From Saprospirales bacterium (lineage in GTDB: Bacteria > Bacteroidota > Bacteroidia > Chitinophagales > Saprospiraceae): a stretch of 37,468 bases of DNA. The translations under genes were made by a program, and so were the position numbers. Location: NCBI GenBank assembly GCA_007695035.1, contig REEO01000015.1:1-37468 (forward strand), written 5' to 3'. Every line of letters starts with the position of its first letter. The stretch's first letter is position 1. Below, one piece after another: positions 16,073 to 24,867 of the stretch. A model generated the notes under the pieces. The model did not search any database. It had not been told where the DNA came from and was given only the letters and a program-made list of their open reading frames with translations.

Positions 16073-16301
16073 CACCGCAGAGCGTTGTGTCGAGCGATGT
16101 ATTGAGCGATAGTCGAAATGCGGAGTCGAGACAGTCGCAAAACACGCAGAGCGCTGAATTCCGATGTACTGCACTGTGGTGAGCGTTGTATTGCGATGTA
16201 CTGAGTGCTGTGCCAAAATAATCCCAGAATTCGCTGAGAAAATATCGTGACTCAAAACACCCTCAGCGATTGCCTCTGCGTTCATGGCGGGCTCTGCGGT
16301 G
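16073..16301. mobile_element. Gene-free repeat element with inverted ends
   Basis: The ends are perfect 11-base inverted repeats (CACCGCAGAGC at 16073-16083 and GCTCTGCGGTG at 16291-16301). The interior has CTCAGCG and TTCATGGCGGGCTCTGCGGTG pieces related to the 48-base unit beside the GxxExxY gene at 24868. It also has a 22-base motif at 16182-16203 (AGCGTTGTATTGCGATGTAC, then TG) that recurs in the opposite orientation at 23228-23249 and 32409-32430. No intact gene is inside, so this looks like a solo copy of the element family that elsewhere carries GxxExxY genes. Confidence 0.55.
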
Positions 16302-16416
16302 CGATGTAGTGAGCGGCTAGTCGAACTAAGTCAAACAAGTTAAGAAAATTACACCCCTTTAGATTTAATGCTGAATTTTGTTACACAAGAGCCCTACCCC
16401 TCTCCCCTTTTTCCAC

Positions 16417-16424
16417 TAACTTTG
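16417..16424 (+). promoter_or_regulatory. -7 promoter box of pabB
   Basis: TAACTTTG is a perfect TAnnTTTG match, 13 bases before the ATG at 16438. It predicts a transcription start a few bases before the start codon, that is, a very short leader. Confidence 0.55.
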
Positions 16425-16437
16425 CCCAAAAGCGGGA

Positions 16438-17433
16438 ATGTCAGCAATTTTTACAGACCGCCACACTGCGGAAGCGACTATTAATCAAAAGGCAGAACGA
16501 GGCGAGGACTTTGTGTTTCTCATCAGTTACAGGATGGATCAGTGCCTGGTTTGCCACCCGGATGAGGCAGCCGCAAGTGATTTGTACTACAATTTCAGAG
16601 GCATTCACAATGCAGGACAACTTAAGGGCAACTTCAGGGAAGAGGAAATGATCGTCCGGCCAATCCCTCCTTCACCGGATTCCTATCAAATCGCATTTGA
16701 TGAAGTGATGAAACAAATCCGCGCGGGATACACCTATCTGATCAATTTGTGCGTCGAATCGCCTCTGGAATACTGTCCCTCACTGCCCTCCATTTTCCTT
16801 CAGGCATCTGCCCCCTACAAACTGCTGCTGCAGGGTCACTTTGTGGTTTTTTCCCCGGAGCCCTTTGTGCGCATCGACCAAAGCGGAGGCATAAAAACCC
16901 ATCCCATGAAGGGCACCATCCGGGCCGACCTTCCCAATGCAGACAAGAAACTCCTGGACGACCCCAAAGAACAGGCAGAGCACTTTACCATCGTAGATCT
17001 CCTCAGAAACGACCTCTCCATTTCGGCAAAAGAGGTGAGTGTGGACCGCTTCAGGTATTTGAGCAAGATCCAATCCGGCAATCGCGCACTCTGGCAGACC
17101 AGTTCTGAAATCTCGGGCCAATTGCCGAAGGACTTCAGGAGGAATCTGGGCACCATACTGTTTAAAATGCTCCCGGCGGGAAGTATCACCGGCGCTCCAA
17201 AAAAGAAAACCGTGGAGATTCTCAGCAAGGTAGAGCAATTCGACCGCGGGTTTTACACCGGCATTGCGGGAATTTTCCAAAATGGGGTACTGGACAGCGC
17301 GGTGCTGATCAGATTTATAGAAAAAAGAGGTGCGGATTACTTTTACAAAAGCGGAGGTGGAATTACCTTTCAGAGCGATTCCAAAAAAGAGTACGAAGAA
17401 CTAATAGAAAAGATCTATGTCCCTACTGCTTGA
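16438..17433 (+). CDS. pabB: Aminodeoxychorismate synthase component I (PabB-like)
   Basis: The 331-residue protein belongs to the chorismate-binding family. Motifs include 'FSPEPFVRI', 'HPMKGTIRAD' (with the lysine that distinguishes PabB-type enzymes), 'HFTIVDLLRNDLS', 'SGNRALWQT', 'FKMLPAGSITGAPKKKTVEI' and 'RGFYTGIAGIF'. It lacks much of the N-terminal half seen in E. coli PabB, as is usual for the short Bacteroidota form. With a PabA glutaminase (not in this window) it aminates chorismate to 4-amino-4-deoxychorismate for folate. The pabC-like gene overlaps its 3' end by 17 bases, which strongly supports PabB over anthranilate synthase. Confidence 0.88.
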   Translation: MSAIFTDRHTAEATINQKAERGEDFVFLISYRMDQCLVCHPDEAAASDLYYNFRGIHNAGQLKGNFREEEMIVRPIPPSPDSYQIAFDEVMKQIRAGYTYLINLCVESPLEYCPSLPSIFLQASAPYKLLLQGHFVVFSPEPFVRIDQSGGIKTHPMKGTIRADLPNADKKLLDDPKEQAEHFTIVDLLRNDLSISAKEVSVDRFRYLSKIQSGNRALWQTSSEISGQLPKDFRRNLGTILFKMLPAGSITGAPKKKTVEILSKVEQFDRGFYTGIAGIFQNGVLDSAVLIRFIEKRGADYFYKSGGGITFQSDSKKEYEELIEKIYVPTA

Positions 17434-18031
17434 ATCCATCTTGTATCAAAACGGACGGTTCTCGCTTCTGGATTACCACATCCTGAGAATGGAAAAGTGC
17501 TGCAGGGAGATGGGCTGGGAGTTCCCCCCCGATCTGGACCGCCACTTAAAACCGTCTACCCGGGCCGTGGACGGCAAATACAAAGTCCGTATTCTGTACA
17601 ACCGAAAAATCGGGCAATCCGAATGGATTCCCTACAAAAAAGCCAGCCCGGAAAGGGTCGGAATTGTCAATGCAGGTGATTTTTCCTACTCCCTGAAATA
17701 CGCAGACCGGTCATTTTTTACCGAACAAAAAGCAAAGTGGAGTATATACGACGATTTGATTTTCGAAAAAAAAGGGCTCATTACCGACAGCAGCTATTGC
17801 AATCTCTTGGCCCGTATAAACGACCGCTGGCTCACCCCCGCAAAACCGCTGTTGCAGGGAGTCAGAAGATCCTACTTACTCGACAGAGGACTTGTGGTAA
17901 CTGCCGACCTCAGTCCGGAGCACCTGCTCGAAAAAGCCACAGAAATCCGCCTGATCAATGCCCTAATGCCCTTCGACGATTGCATTGTATTAAAACCTGA
18001 GCAAATTTTTATGGTAGAGGGGGGTGGATAG
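17417..18031 (+). CDS. pabC: Aminodeoxychorismate lyase, class IV aminotransferase fold (PabC-like)
   Basis: The 204-residue protein has the class IV PLP fold: an N-terminal 'ESILYQNGRFSLLDYHILRM', the PLP-binding lysine in 'YSLKYADRSFF' (K94), 'GLITDSSYCNLLARI' and 'PLLQGVRRSYLL'. It is short compared with canonical PabC (about 270 residues), as in other Bacteroidota copies next to pabB. It should release pyruvate from aminodeoxychorismate to give p-aminobenzoate. Translation is coupled to pabB by a 17-base overlap. No later folate gene follows. Confidence 0.85.
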   Translation: MSLLLESILYQNGRFSLLDYHILRMEKCCREMGWEFPPDLDRHLKPSTRAVDGKYKVRILYNRKIGQSEWIPYKKASPERVGIVNAGDFSYSLKYADRSFFTEQKAKWSIYDDLIFEKKGLITDSSYCNLLARINDRWLTPAKPLLQGVRRSYLLDRGLVVTADLSPEHLLEKATEIRLINALMPFDDCIVLKPEQIFMVEGGG

Positions 18032-18307
18032 GGGTTGTCAGTAACTGTGAGGAGAAATCAGATGTCCCAGGAGGAGCAAAATACAAAACTGCATCACGTA
18101 CCAATTATGGGTTCAAAATTCAGGTTATGGTATTTTTAATAGCAACATAAAAATTCAAACCTCCCTACACTCCATTTCACACTACCCTCTCTCAAAACCA
18201 TCCCCTTAGCGGTGCGAGAAACCAAAAGTCGGTAGAATGCAGCACCAGTTCCCGGTCGGCAGTTCAAAAAAAATGCCTATCTTAACCGGACCTCATCAAA
18301 CTCAAAC

Positions 18308-19558
18308 CTACTCACCATACATCCTTATAGCATACAAATAATACCCATCCGCTGCAAACAAAAGACCATTCTCCTCGTCTATGCCTATGTCGCCGTTGAA
18401 GCCGGAGTTATAACTCATAGAGGAATCTTCTTCCCATAATATTTCACCTGTAGCTGCTCTGGCGGCAGTAAACTGAGCATAGGTGGTATAGTATATTATT
18501 CCGTTATGATAAACCGGCGACCCGGCTCCAAGACTATATCGCCCAGCTTCCTCTATGTACAAATTTTTAGCTCCGGTTTCTGGGTCTAACCCATAAAGTC
18601 TCGGACTATTCCCTTTAACTAATATTGCATTAATACTCTCTGCATAGCTAAACTTATGAAACATAAATCTCAGTGCCAAATCGTGGGCATAGTGCTTCCA
18701 TACCACTTCTCCGGAAAACATATCATAAGCTATGACTACTTCTCCTGCCATAATGTAAGCCTTGTCGTTCATTACCAGCATCTGCTGATGGTTGGAATTT
18801 CCACTTCCGTTGATGTCGTTGTGCCTCCAGAGGATTTCTCTGGAGTTGAGGCTGAAGGCTACTACGTCCACGCGATTGGGGATAGACATGCGGTGTTGGA
18901 ATACGAGTACACTGTCACCATTGGTGGGATTGACCCATAAATTGTAACTCTCTATATTGGGTCGGGATCCTCCGGTGTCCTCCCCCTGTTTTAATACATA
19001 TAGATCTTCCCAGTTCTTTAAATCGTCTTTGTGCGAGCGACGAATAATAGCTAAAGACCTATTGCTTCTTTCCTTGACGAAATAATAATGGTCTCCAAGA
19101 AGGGCACCTCTCGGTGCTCCATTATACCCATCTTCAATTTCTGTATATCTTTTTACTGTGGCTCCTGTTTTTAGATTAACCGATGCAATGGTACTCCAAT
19201 TCTGAAGAATCAAAGTTTTTCCATTGCGACAAATATTAAAACTCAAATGTTTCCCTAAATCCGGATCCTCCCACCTCCACAATTCCTCACTACTGAGCGC
19301 ATCGTAGGCAAAAATACTAGCGCCCACACTGAGGTACACAACCCCATCTATCACTTCAATATGGTTCGTACCCACATAGCGATCACCAATGGGCACAGAC
19401 CACAATGTGTCCAATAAACCAATTTTACTTGGCGATGGATCATCGGTGCAAGGGGGATTGGGACAGTCGTCTATGGGGGAGGCCATTTCCTTATCGCAGC
19501 CTACAAAAAGGAGATATGCAAACAATATCGGGATTAAACTCATCATTGATCGTTTCAT
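18308..19558 (-). CDS. Lipoprotein with PQQ-like beta-propeller
   Basis: The 416-residue protein has a lipoprotein signal (MKRSMMSLIPILFAYLLFVG, then Cys21) and a Cys/Pro-rich linker. The rest is built of PQQ/WD-like blades with recurring 'A(Y/F)D..SGE..W' signatures: 'FAYDALSSEELWRWEDPDLG', 'IAYDMFSGEVVWKHY', 'YGLDPETGAKNLYI' and 'AARAATGEILWEEDSS'. It resembles BamB-type propellers and secreted binding propellers, but no enzyme ligand set was recognised. The ATG at 19558 was preferred to a start 20 codons upstream because it begins the lipobox signal. Function unknown; it is likely anchored in the outer or inner membrane. Confidence 0.85.
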   Translation of the reverse strand: MKRSMMSLIPILFAYLLFVGCDKEMASPIDDCPNPPCTDDPSPSKIGLLDTLWSVPIGDRYVGTNHIEVIDGVVYLSVGASIFAYDALSSEELWRWEDPDLGKHLSFNICRNGKTLILQNWSTIASVNLKTGATVKRYTEIEDGYNGAPRGALLGDHYYFVKERSNRSLAIIRRSHKDDLKNWEDLYVLKQGEDTGGSRPNIESYNLWVNPTNGDSVLVFQHRMSIPNRVDVVAFSLNSREILWRHNDINGSGNSNHQQMLVMNDKAYIMAGEVVIAYDMFSGEVVWKHYAHDLALRFMFHKFSYAESINAILVKGNSPRLYGLDPETGAKNLYIEEAGRYSLGAGSPVYHNGIIYYTTYAQFTAARAATGEILWEEDSSMSYNSGFNGDIGIDEENGLLFAADGYYLYAIRMYGE

Positions 19559-19665
19559 GTTTTTAATTATTTTGTTCCCCGATATTACCCTATGATTTAT
19601 GAAATAAACGACTCTCAATTACCAAAGGTACATATATCGGGGAACTTTAATAAATTTTATTAGCC

Positions 19666-21315
19666 CTACTTCTCGTATGTTCTAAAAAAATCGCCAACCC
19701 CTCCCTCAAAAACCGTTTCCAACATCTCGGCAGTTCGTATACTGTTCCGCACCTGCATATGGGTGACATTGAAAAGAGGAACAGGATCATGGGTATGCTG
19801 TGGTATATCCCTTTGGGATTCCACCAGGACTACTCCATCGGAGTCTTTATTGTGCCAGACCAGTTCTATGGTTACGTATGGTGGAGTGGGTATTTCGACA
19901 CAGTCTGCATTTGGATAATGGTCTTCAGCCTCTACACAATCGAAAATAATTGTTTGACCGTTAGGCAAAAAACATTCGCAATCATCGTTTACATTGGGGT
20001 GGGTAGTAGTTACCACTTCAGAATATCTTGCACCAATCATAATTCTATACAACTCATCAAATTTTGAAAGAAATACAGAACCTCTTTCCCAGGCGTTTCT
20101 TCTATCCTGAGCAGCTTTTCTTTTGCTTCTTGCATAAAAATACCCAGGGATATTTGGAGGAAAACTTCTAATGGCTCCCCTCTCAAGACTTCGCCAATTA
20201 TCTGCTTCAATTGCATTTTGCAAAAATTTACTATCGTAAAAGTTCTTTGTCTTATGTGCCTGATAGGCCGTGAGGTAATCTTGATCATCGGCCTCAAACG
20301 GGTCTATATCATTATTTGGACTATTGAGTTGAAAGTGAATGGTGGCCCAGGATACAGGGACTATGATTTCATCCACAATTGTAGTTTCATAGAAAGGTTG
20401 TGAAATATAGGGTCCGGATTCAAACCCTACGATCTCTTCAATTTCAACATTGTTATATGTTTTGACTAAATCAGCAACGGCATAAAAGGCCACCAGGTCA
20501 GTATTGCGTTCAGTGTCATCATCTTCAAGCACAACCGGATCGTAATCATTTAGAAAGGGAATCTTACTCCCACTACCTCCCGGTGAATCAGGAACAGTAT
20601 AATCACTTGTGATTCCCGGCATACCTTCTGCTAGCAGAAAACTACCAACATCATTTCCTATAAAATTTACTACTTCCTCTCTCATCTCTTCAAGATTTAT
20701 AAGATTGGAAAGCAATCTTACGAAAAAATTCGGTGAACTAGTAAATTCAGTAACTGGACCTACTGACAGATTATCAGCAAGATCAAATACTAATCCCCTT
20801 ATATAATCTTCATTGTTCAAAATTTGAGCACCCTGGTTGGGTGTTGCGACAGTTACAAGACCCCCATAAAATCTTTCATGGGCATTGACAAGGTTCCCTG
20901 AGCCATCCCTTTGACTGTAATATTCATCCAGGGCCCTACCCACTATACCGCCTTGGCTGTGGCCAATAGCTATGCCTTCATATTTGTTATAACCTTGAGG
21001 CAAACTAGCGTGAAGGTTTCCTGATATGGAAGATTGAACAGAACCCCTGGCACCGAGAAGTGTTCCTTGAGCATTATAGTAGTTTGGAGACCATGGATAC
21101 ACTTGCCGCGCTGGAAACTGATGGGTTAAATCACCGGTAGTTACTACACCATGTGCACTTGACCAGGATTCATCTGTTCCATTTAGGCCATGAATAAAAT
21201 ACAACATCCTGTACTCTTCAAAGGATCTTGAAAAAGACTCATAAGGTGGTGGAGGACTCAAATCCGGCAAAGTATCATTTTCTTCGTCTACGGCTTCTTT
21301 TACAGAAATCACCAC
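19666..21315 (-). CDS. Secreted lipase/esterase-like alpha/beta hydrolase
   Basis: The 549-residue frame has an oxyanion-hole strand (MLYFIHGLNGTDESW) and a nucleophile elbow (GIAIGHSQGGIVGRAL, Ser near residue 120 from the GTG), the pattern of PGAP1/lipase-type hydrolases. The rest of the triad was not assigned. A 'CECFLPNGQTIIFDC' region near the end is cysteine rich. The frame begins at a GTG with no signal peptide. Directly upstream an ATG at 21401 opens a good signal peptide (MNTIKYIFISIITLF) in a phase one base off; adding one T to a run of seven T (minus strand, 21355-21361) would join them. The gene is 25 bases after the T9SS gene at 21428 but has no sorting domain itself. Confidence 0.8.
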   Translation of the reverse strand: MVISVKEAVDEENDTLPDLSPPPPYESFSRSFEEYRMLYFIHGLNGTDESWSSAHGVVTTGDLTHQFPARQVYPWSPNYYNAQGTLLGARGSVQSSISGNLHASLPQGYNKYEGIAIGHSQGGIVGRALDEYYSQRDGSGNLVNAHERFYGGLVTVATPNQGAQILNNEDYIRGLVFDLADNLSVGPVTEFTSSPNFFVRLLSNLINLEEMREEVVNFIGNDVGSFLLAEGMPGITSDYTVPDSPGGSGSKIPFLNDYDPVVLEDDDTERNTDLVAFYAVADLVKTYNNVEIEEIVGFESGPYISQPFYETTIVDEIIVPVSWATIHFQLNSPNNDIDPFEADDQDYLTAYQAHKTKNFYDSKFLQNAIEADNWRSLERGAIRSFPPNIPGYFYARSKRKAAQDRRNAWERGSVFLSKFDELYRIMIGARYSEVVTTTHPNVNDDCECFLPNGQTIIFDCVEAEDHYPNADCVEIPTPPYVTIELVWHNKDSDGVVLVESQRDIPQHTHDPVPLFNVTHMQVRNSIRTAEMLETVFEGGVGDFFRTYEK

Positions 21316-21354
21316 CCCTAGTTCGCAACTGCTTTGGGATAGAGAATCATGAAT

Positions 21355-21361
21355 AAAAAAA
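21355..21361 (-). other. T7 homopolymer at the signal-peptide frameshift
   Basis: Seven T on the minus strand separate the out-of-frame signal peptide (ATG at 21401) from the hydrolase body. Eight T would give one continuous protein. It could be a sequencing error, a fixed mutation or a slippage-prone phase switch. Confidence 0.6.
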
Positions 21362-21427
21362 GAGTAATAATTGAGATAAAAATATATTTGATAGTATTCA
21401 TAATATTTTACGTTTATATGGTTTACA

Positions 21428-22516
21428 TTAGTTTTGAATAACGACTCTTTCGACGATCATATCTCTGCCCGATTGGGCCCTTATCAGATGCAATCCAGAC
21501 ATGTAAGCCGAAACATCGATTCTGAATTGCTGATTTGCCGGCACTTCGGAGGAATAGAGTACCTTTCCCTCCAGATCAATTAATTCTATGTGTACCATTT
21601 CATGTTGATTGTCGGACTCAATCATAATATTCAGTATGGATGAAACAGGATTGGGCCATTTGCTCATTCTGAGATTGGTGTCATTATTGACTTCTTCTCT
21701 AACTCGCAAACCAGACGAGTCAACAGTTACCTCAGAGCAATACTCTTTATAGGATGTTGCGTTAACCCTGAAAACACATTCACCTGATATTGGCAATGTG
21801 TCTCTGGCTATATTCAACTCAGCTAAAGGTCTTGTCCGATCCTCATTATTTGGGTCGTAAACAGAGATATTCTTTTCAATCCATTGGTCTAATTCGTCAT
21901 AAACAACCTCAAGAATAATACCCTTTAGTATATCTACTGTTGTAATAAAATCAGGCCCTGTTATTTGGAATATAGAATCAGTTTCGATTTCTGTGTATGA
22001 TACCATGCTACTATCATCCTCAATTCCACCTCCATGTTCTCCGCCCTCACCACTGTAGGTAGCAGTATCGAGCTCTGTGGAATAGATTTGATTTCCAAAA
22101 CGATTGTAAATCTCTACACTTGTGGGATACAATACCATGAGTTCATAAGGCTCTATCGTTGGTTTAAACTGTAAAGATGGATCCAGGACGTGTTTTAAAA
22201 CAACATCTAACCCGAACTCGTCTTTAGAATAAACTAGTCTTTCATTTCTTTTCATAGGCTCCATATGTTGGAGGTCGTAGGAATTGTAGTCAGCTATTGT
22301 TTTTCCATCGGGTAAGGTATAAAACAGTTCACTGGTCTTCTTGTAAGTTTTAATTACATGCAAATTTTGCGGTGCTGCAGGAAGGTTTAATGTCTCGGAA
22401 GCATATCCACTTCCACATCCGGATTGTCCGAGGGCTTGTTTCTGAAATGTGAATAAACAGCATACCAAAATTATTAAACTCAGAATCTTTAATTTGAATG
22501 TTTTCTGAAAAATCAT
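21428..22516 (-). CDS. Secreted protein with T9SS sorting domain
   Basis: The 362-residue protein starts with a signal peptide (LKILSLIILVCCLFTFQKQA, then LGQ) and ends with a T9SS domain (MSKWPNPVSSILNIMI, 'LEGKVLYSSEVPA', 'GLHLIRAQSG'). The middle has 'EIYNRFGNQIYSTE', resembling the gliding-type fragment of extracellular Bacteroidota proteins, but no catalytic motif was seen. It precedes the lipase-like gene by 25 bases, so the two are probably transcribed together and may act on the same external substrate. A weak hairpin lies about 90 bases upstream. Confidence 0.82.
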   Translation of the reverse strand: MIFQKTFKLKILSLIILVCCLFTFQKQALGQSGCGSGYASETLNLPAAPQNLHVIKTYKKTSELFYTLPDGKTIADYNSYDLQHMEPMKRNERLVYSKDEFGLDVVLKHVLDPSLQFKPTIEPYELMVLYPTSVEIYNRFGNQIYSTELDTATYSGEGGEHGGGIEDDSSMVSYTEIETDSIFQITGPDFITTVDILKGIILEVVYDELDQWIEKNISVYDPNNEDRTRPLAELNIARDTLPISGECVFRVNATSYKEYCSEVTVDSSGLRVREEVNNDTNLRMSKWPNPVSSILNIMIESDNQHEMVHIELIDLEGKVLYSSEVPANQQFRIDVSAYMSGLHLIRAQSGRDMIVERVVIQN

Positions 22517-22603
22517 AATATAAGTTTAAGTTGTTAGACAGGAGTCCTACCCAGTCTGCACATAGGATTCACCCAGACTTTTAAAAAATAAAATTTGAAA
22601 GAG

Positions 22604-22625
22604 GGGTGTTTCAAAGAGAACACCC
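22604..22625 (-). terminator. Weak hairpin, possible terminator
   Basis: GGGTGTT and AACACCC (7 bp) pair around an 8-base loop, and the minus strand continues with a T-rich stretch. It lies upstream of the T9SS gene at 21428-22516, so it could end transcription from the right or act in the leader. Confidence 0.25.
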
Positions 22626-23227
22626 TTTAAATATGATAAGTGGAACTAACTTATAAAACCACGACACCAACACATCCACGATCCACAGGAAGACGGATAT
22701 CTCCACTCTATCTGTGACGATCCTAAATGCTTTCTATTTGGTGAAGCGGTGATCATAGTGTTACAACGTTAAATTGATTACTGATATCAAAGATAGGAAA
22801 CAAATGCGATACGAAACCACAATTTTTAGGAATAATAACGTATTTTTTTTTTGAAATTATTATGCACTGCTTTTCAAACACTTGTGCGGATGGCTTGTTG
22901 TGTTAAATTTTTATGAAGCGAAAAAAAATTCAATTGCAGTCACCCCGATTTGATTTTTGCTCGAATCCCCTTCAGGGTAAACATTTGACCTCCAGGTCTT
23001 CGGGCAACAATCAATATCATTAGGCTGAGTCCTGTCCAAAAATCCCTTTTCTATAAACATTGAAATACCTCACCACATCCATCCTTTTCGCAGTTCACAA
23101 TTTGCCACTTACAATCCCGCGTTTTCAAATGGCAGTACCAGTTCGCAGTAGCAGTGGGCAATGCACAGTAGTCTTAAGCGGCTTTTTTGCGTGCCTATTT
23201 CGACTGTAGCTTACTTCGACTTCGACT

Positions 23228-23249
23228 CAGTACATCGCAATACATCGCT
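23228..23249. repeat. 22-base dispersed motif, copy 2
   Basis: CAGTACATCGCAATACATCG(CT) matches the reverse complement of 16182-16203 with one difference and 32409-32430 with one difference. It is embedded in TTCGACT-type repeat DNA. Confidence 0.7.
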
Positions 23250-23420
23250 TTGTGTGAAACGAATCAACTGACCAATCCATCCCAATAACGTGTATAAAAA
23301 ACACTTCCAAACCAGCTAAACTTTCAACAAAACTCATTGGGTCAAAAGAAAGGGAAGTGCAAAATTCAACCGAAATCCAGATACGCTAAAGGAACATACA
23401 GAAAAAAAAAGCAGACTCCC

Positions 23421-24452
23421 TCACTCCAAAAAACCAATAAGCAAAGTCCTCCAGGCGGTGGTATCTCCGTGTAGTTTGGGGTCGTAAAAATACTGTTCGA
23501 TCAGGGGTTCCCGGATGGCGACGCCATAGGTTTCTATATAATCTTCCAGAGCACCCCTGGCCCTTGCTGCCATTTCAAGGTCGCCGGAATACAGCACCTG
23601 CAGACTCATGCCACCGGGGATCCTGAGGTAATCAAACCTGCGCCCGGGAAGGGAATCCACCATAGGTATGCCCATCAACTTAACGACGCTGTCAGGTGCC
23701 GGGAGTCGGTACAGCAATCCCATGGGCATCCCATCGGTATTGAGGTCATTTTTACCAACGTATTCGGCCAGGTCATCCAGCAGTTCACTCGAAAATCCAA
23801 TGCCGGGCCTTCCGACTGTATCCGGAGCTGAGACGAGCAGGTGAAGTGCGGACATATGCGACCGGCTCACTTCAAATCCATCAAAGACATTGGTGGGGAA
23901 ATGGGTGCGGAGGTAGTTCTCCAATCTCTCCATGGCTTCTCGGTGTCGATCGAGGTGTTCCTCCTCGTAGTTGCCCCACCACGCACTTATGTTGTAGGGA
24001 AAAGTCCAGATCCTCCTGCGGTCCCACTGGATTCGCAACATAGATCCCAGGGCGGGCTGCAGCAGAAATTCCTCCCGCACGGAGTAGCGCCTGTTCATCT
24101 CCCGGTCGGAAACCATCCTGATACGCTGGCTAAAATCATCCGACCGATCTGCACTCCTCTCAGCGAGTATGAGCGATCCCGTTTCTCCGCTACCCTCATA
24201 TTCCCAGTCTATCCGGGTTCTGGCCGTACCATCTATGCTGGATATTTGAAATTCAACCGCTTTTGCTGGTTGAAAAAACCAATCCGGGTAGGTATCAAAG
24301 GTGGATATCACCCGAAAAGCACCGGTTCCGGGCATCCTTATCTCAAAGGTCTCCCGATTGTGATACTCATTGGGCAATAATATGCTCACCAACAGAATCA
24401 GGATCAGCACTGCTGCCAGGGAAAAGATAGTGTATTTCCAAATTGGTTTCAT
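23421..24452 (-). CDS. Membrane-anchored SRPBCC plus GyrI-like domain protein
   Basis: The 343-residue protein has one N-terminal membrane helix (YTIFSLAAVLILILLVSILL, residues 8-27). An SRPBCC/polyketide-cyclase-like domain follows (RETFEIRMPGTGAFRVISTF, 'YPDWFFQP', to about residue 175). A C-terminal region after about 215 resembles GyrI/AraC effector-binding domains (YLRIPGGMSLQVLYSGD, 'LEDYIETYGVAI', 'YFYDPKLHGDTTAW'). Such two-domain proteins occur across Bacteroidota with unknown role; a small hydrophobic ligand is likely. No operon partner is evident. The gene is followed by the 0.9 kb non-coding stretch. Confidence 0.75.
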   Translation of the reverse strand: MKPIWKYTIFSLAAVLILILLVSILLPNEYHNRETFEIRMPGTGAFRVISTFDTYPDWFFQPAKAVEFQISSIDGTARTRIDWEYEGSGETGSLILAERSADRSDDFSQRIRMVSDREMNRRYSVREEFLLQPALGSMLRIQWDRRRIWTFPYNISAWWGNYEEEHLDRHREAMERLENYLRTHFPTNVFDGFEVSRSHMSALHLLVSAPDTVGRPGIGFSSELLDDLAEYVGKNDLNTDGMPMGLLYRLPAPDSVVKLMGIPMVDSLPGRRFDYLRIPGGMSLQVLYSGDLEMAARARGALEDYIETYGVAIREPLIEQYFYDPKLHGDTTAWRTLLIGFLE

Positions 24453-24507
24453 CCGAAAATTGGTTTTAAGGCTGAAAGATAGGAAAGATTTATGATACTT
24501 TCATCTT

Positions 24508-24620
24508 CTTGTATTGCTCACCGCAAAGCGCGCCATGCACGCAAAGAAATACGCAATGATTCTCATCTGAACTATTTTCTCAGCGCTAACTTTGCGTGCA
24601 CTGCGAGCTCTGCGGTGAAC
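24508..24620. repeat. 113-base repeat, left copy
   Basis: The 113 bases are identical to 25309-25421 and in the same orientation. The repeat is itself self-complementary: TCACCGCAAAGCGCGCC...GCACGCAAAG near its start pairs with CTTTGCGTGCAC...GAGCTCTGCGGTGA near its end (29-base arms with four mismatches). Its last 48-base segment is the first unit of a tandem array. Confidence 0.9.
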
Positions 24621-24857
24621 TATTTTCTCAGCGCTAACTTTGCGTGCACTGCGAGCTCTGCGGTGAACTATTTTCTCAGCGCTAACTTTGCGTACACTGC
24701 GAGCTCTGCGGTGAACTATTTTCTCAGCGCTAACTTTGCGTACACTGCGAGCTCTGCGGTGAACTATTTTCTCAGCGCTAACTTTGCGTACACTGCGAGC
24801 TCTGCGGTGAACTATTTTCTCAGCGCTAACTTTGCGTACACTGCGAGCTCTGCGGTG
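24570..24857. repeat. Tandem array of six 48-base units
   Basis: Six head-to-tail copies begin at 24570, 24618, 24666, 24714, 24762 and 24810 (AACTATTTTCTCAGCGCTAA to GCTCTGCGGTG). Units 1-2 read TTTGCGTGCAC and units 3-6 read TTTGCGTACAC; otherwise they are identical. The unit is a multiple of three, so one plus-strand frame stays open (NYFLSANFACTASSAV repeated), but no start, signal or known fold supports a protein. The array ends 10 bases from the GxxExxY stop codon. Confidence 0.92.
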
Positions 24858-24867
24858 AACCTTTTTT

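Larger units (their letters stand above)
15911..16437. other. Intergenic stretch with a repeat element and the pab promoter
   Basis: It holds a 25-base repeat at 16013-16037 (also at 32146-32170), the gene-free repeat element 16073-16301 and the pabB promoter at 16417-16424. A minus-strand reading frame at 16031-16285 lies wholly inside the repeat and is not considered a gene. Confidence 0.6.
22517..23420. other. 0.9 kb non-coding stretch
   Basis: No gene or recognisable RNA is seen. Contents are a weak hairpin at 22604-22625, an A/T-rich block near 22840-22930, a GCAGT/GGCA low-complexity run near 23130-23175 and a repeat at 23195-23249. The repeat combines TTCGACTGTAGCTTACTTCG with the 22-base motif shared with 16182 and 32409. 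Confidence 0.5.

Noticed and set aside
16031-16285. Minus-strand 84-codon frame
   Set aside because: It is entirely within a repeat element and its translation has no domain or family features.
16438-17433. Anthranilate synthase component I (TrpE)
   Set aside because: The short length, the HPMKGT lysine and the overlapping class IV aminotransferase gene fit PabB.
13560-23175. GCAGT/GGCA low-complexity pieces near 13590, 18255 and 23130
   Set aside because: They are too short and degenerate to define as one repeat family by eye.
24508-24857. CRISPR array
   Set aside because: The 48-base units are head to tail with no unique spacers and no cas genes nearby.
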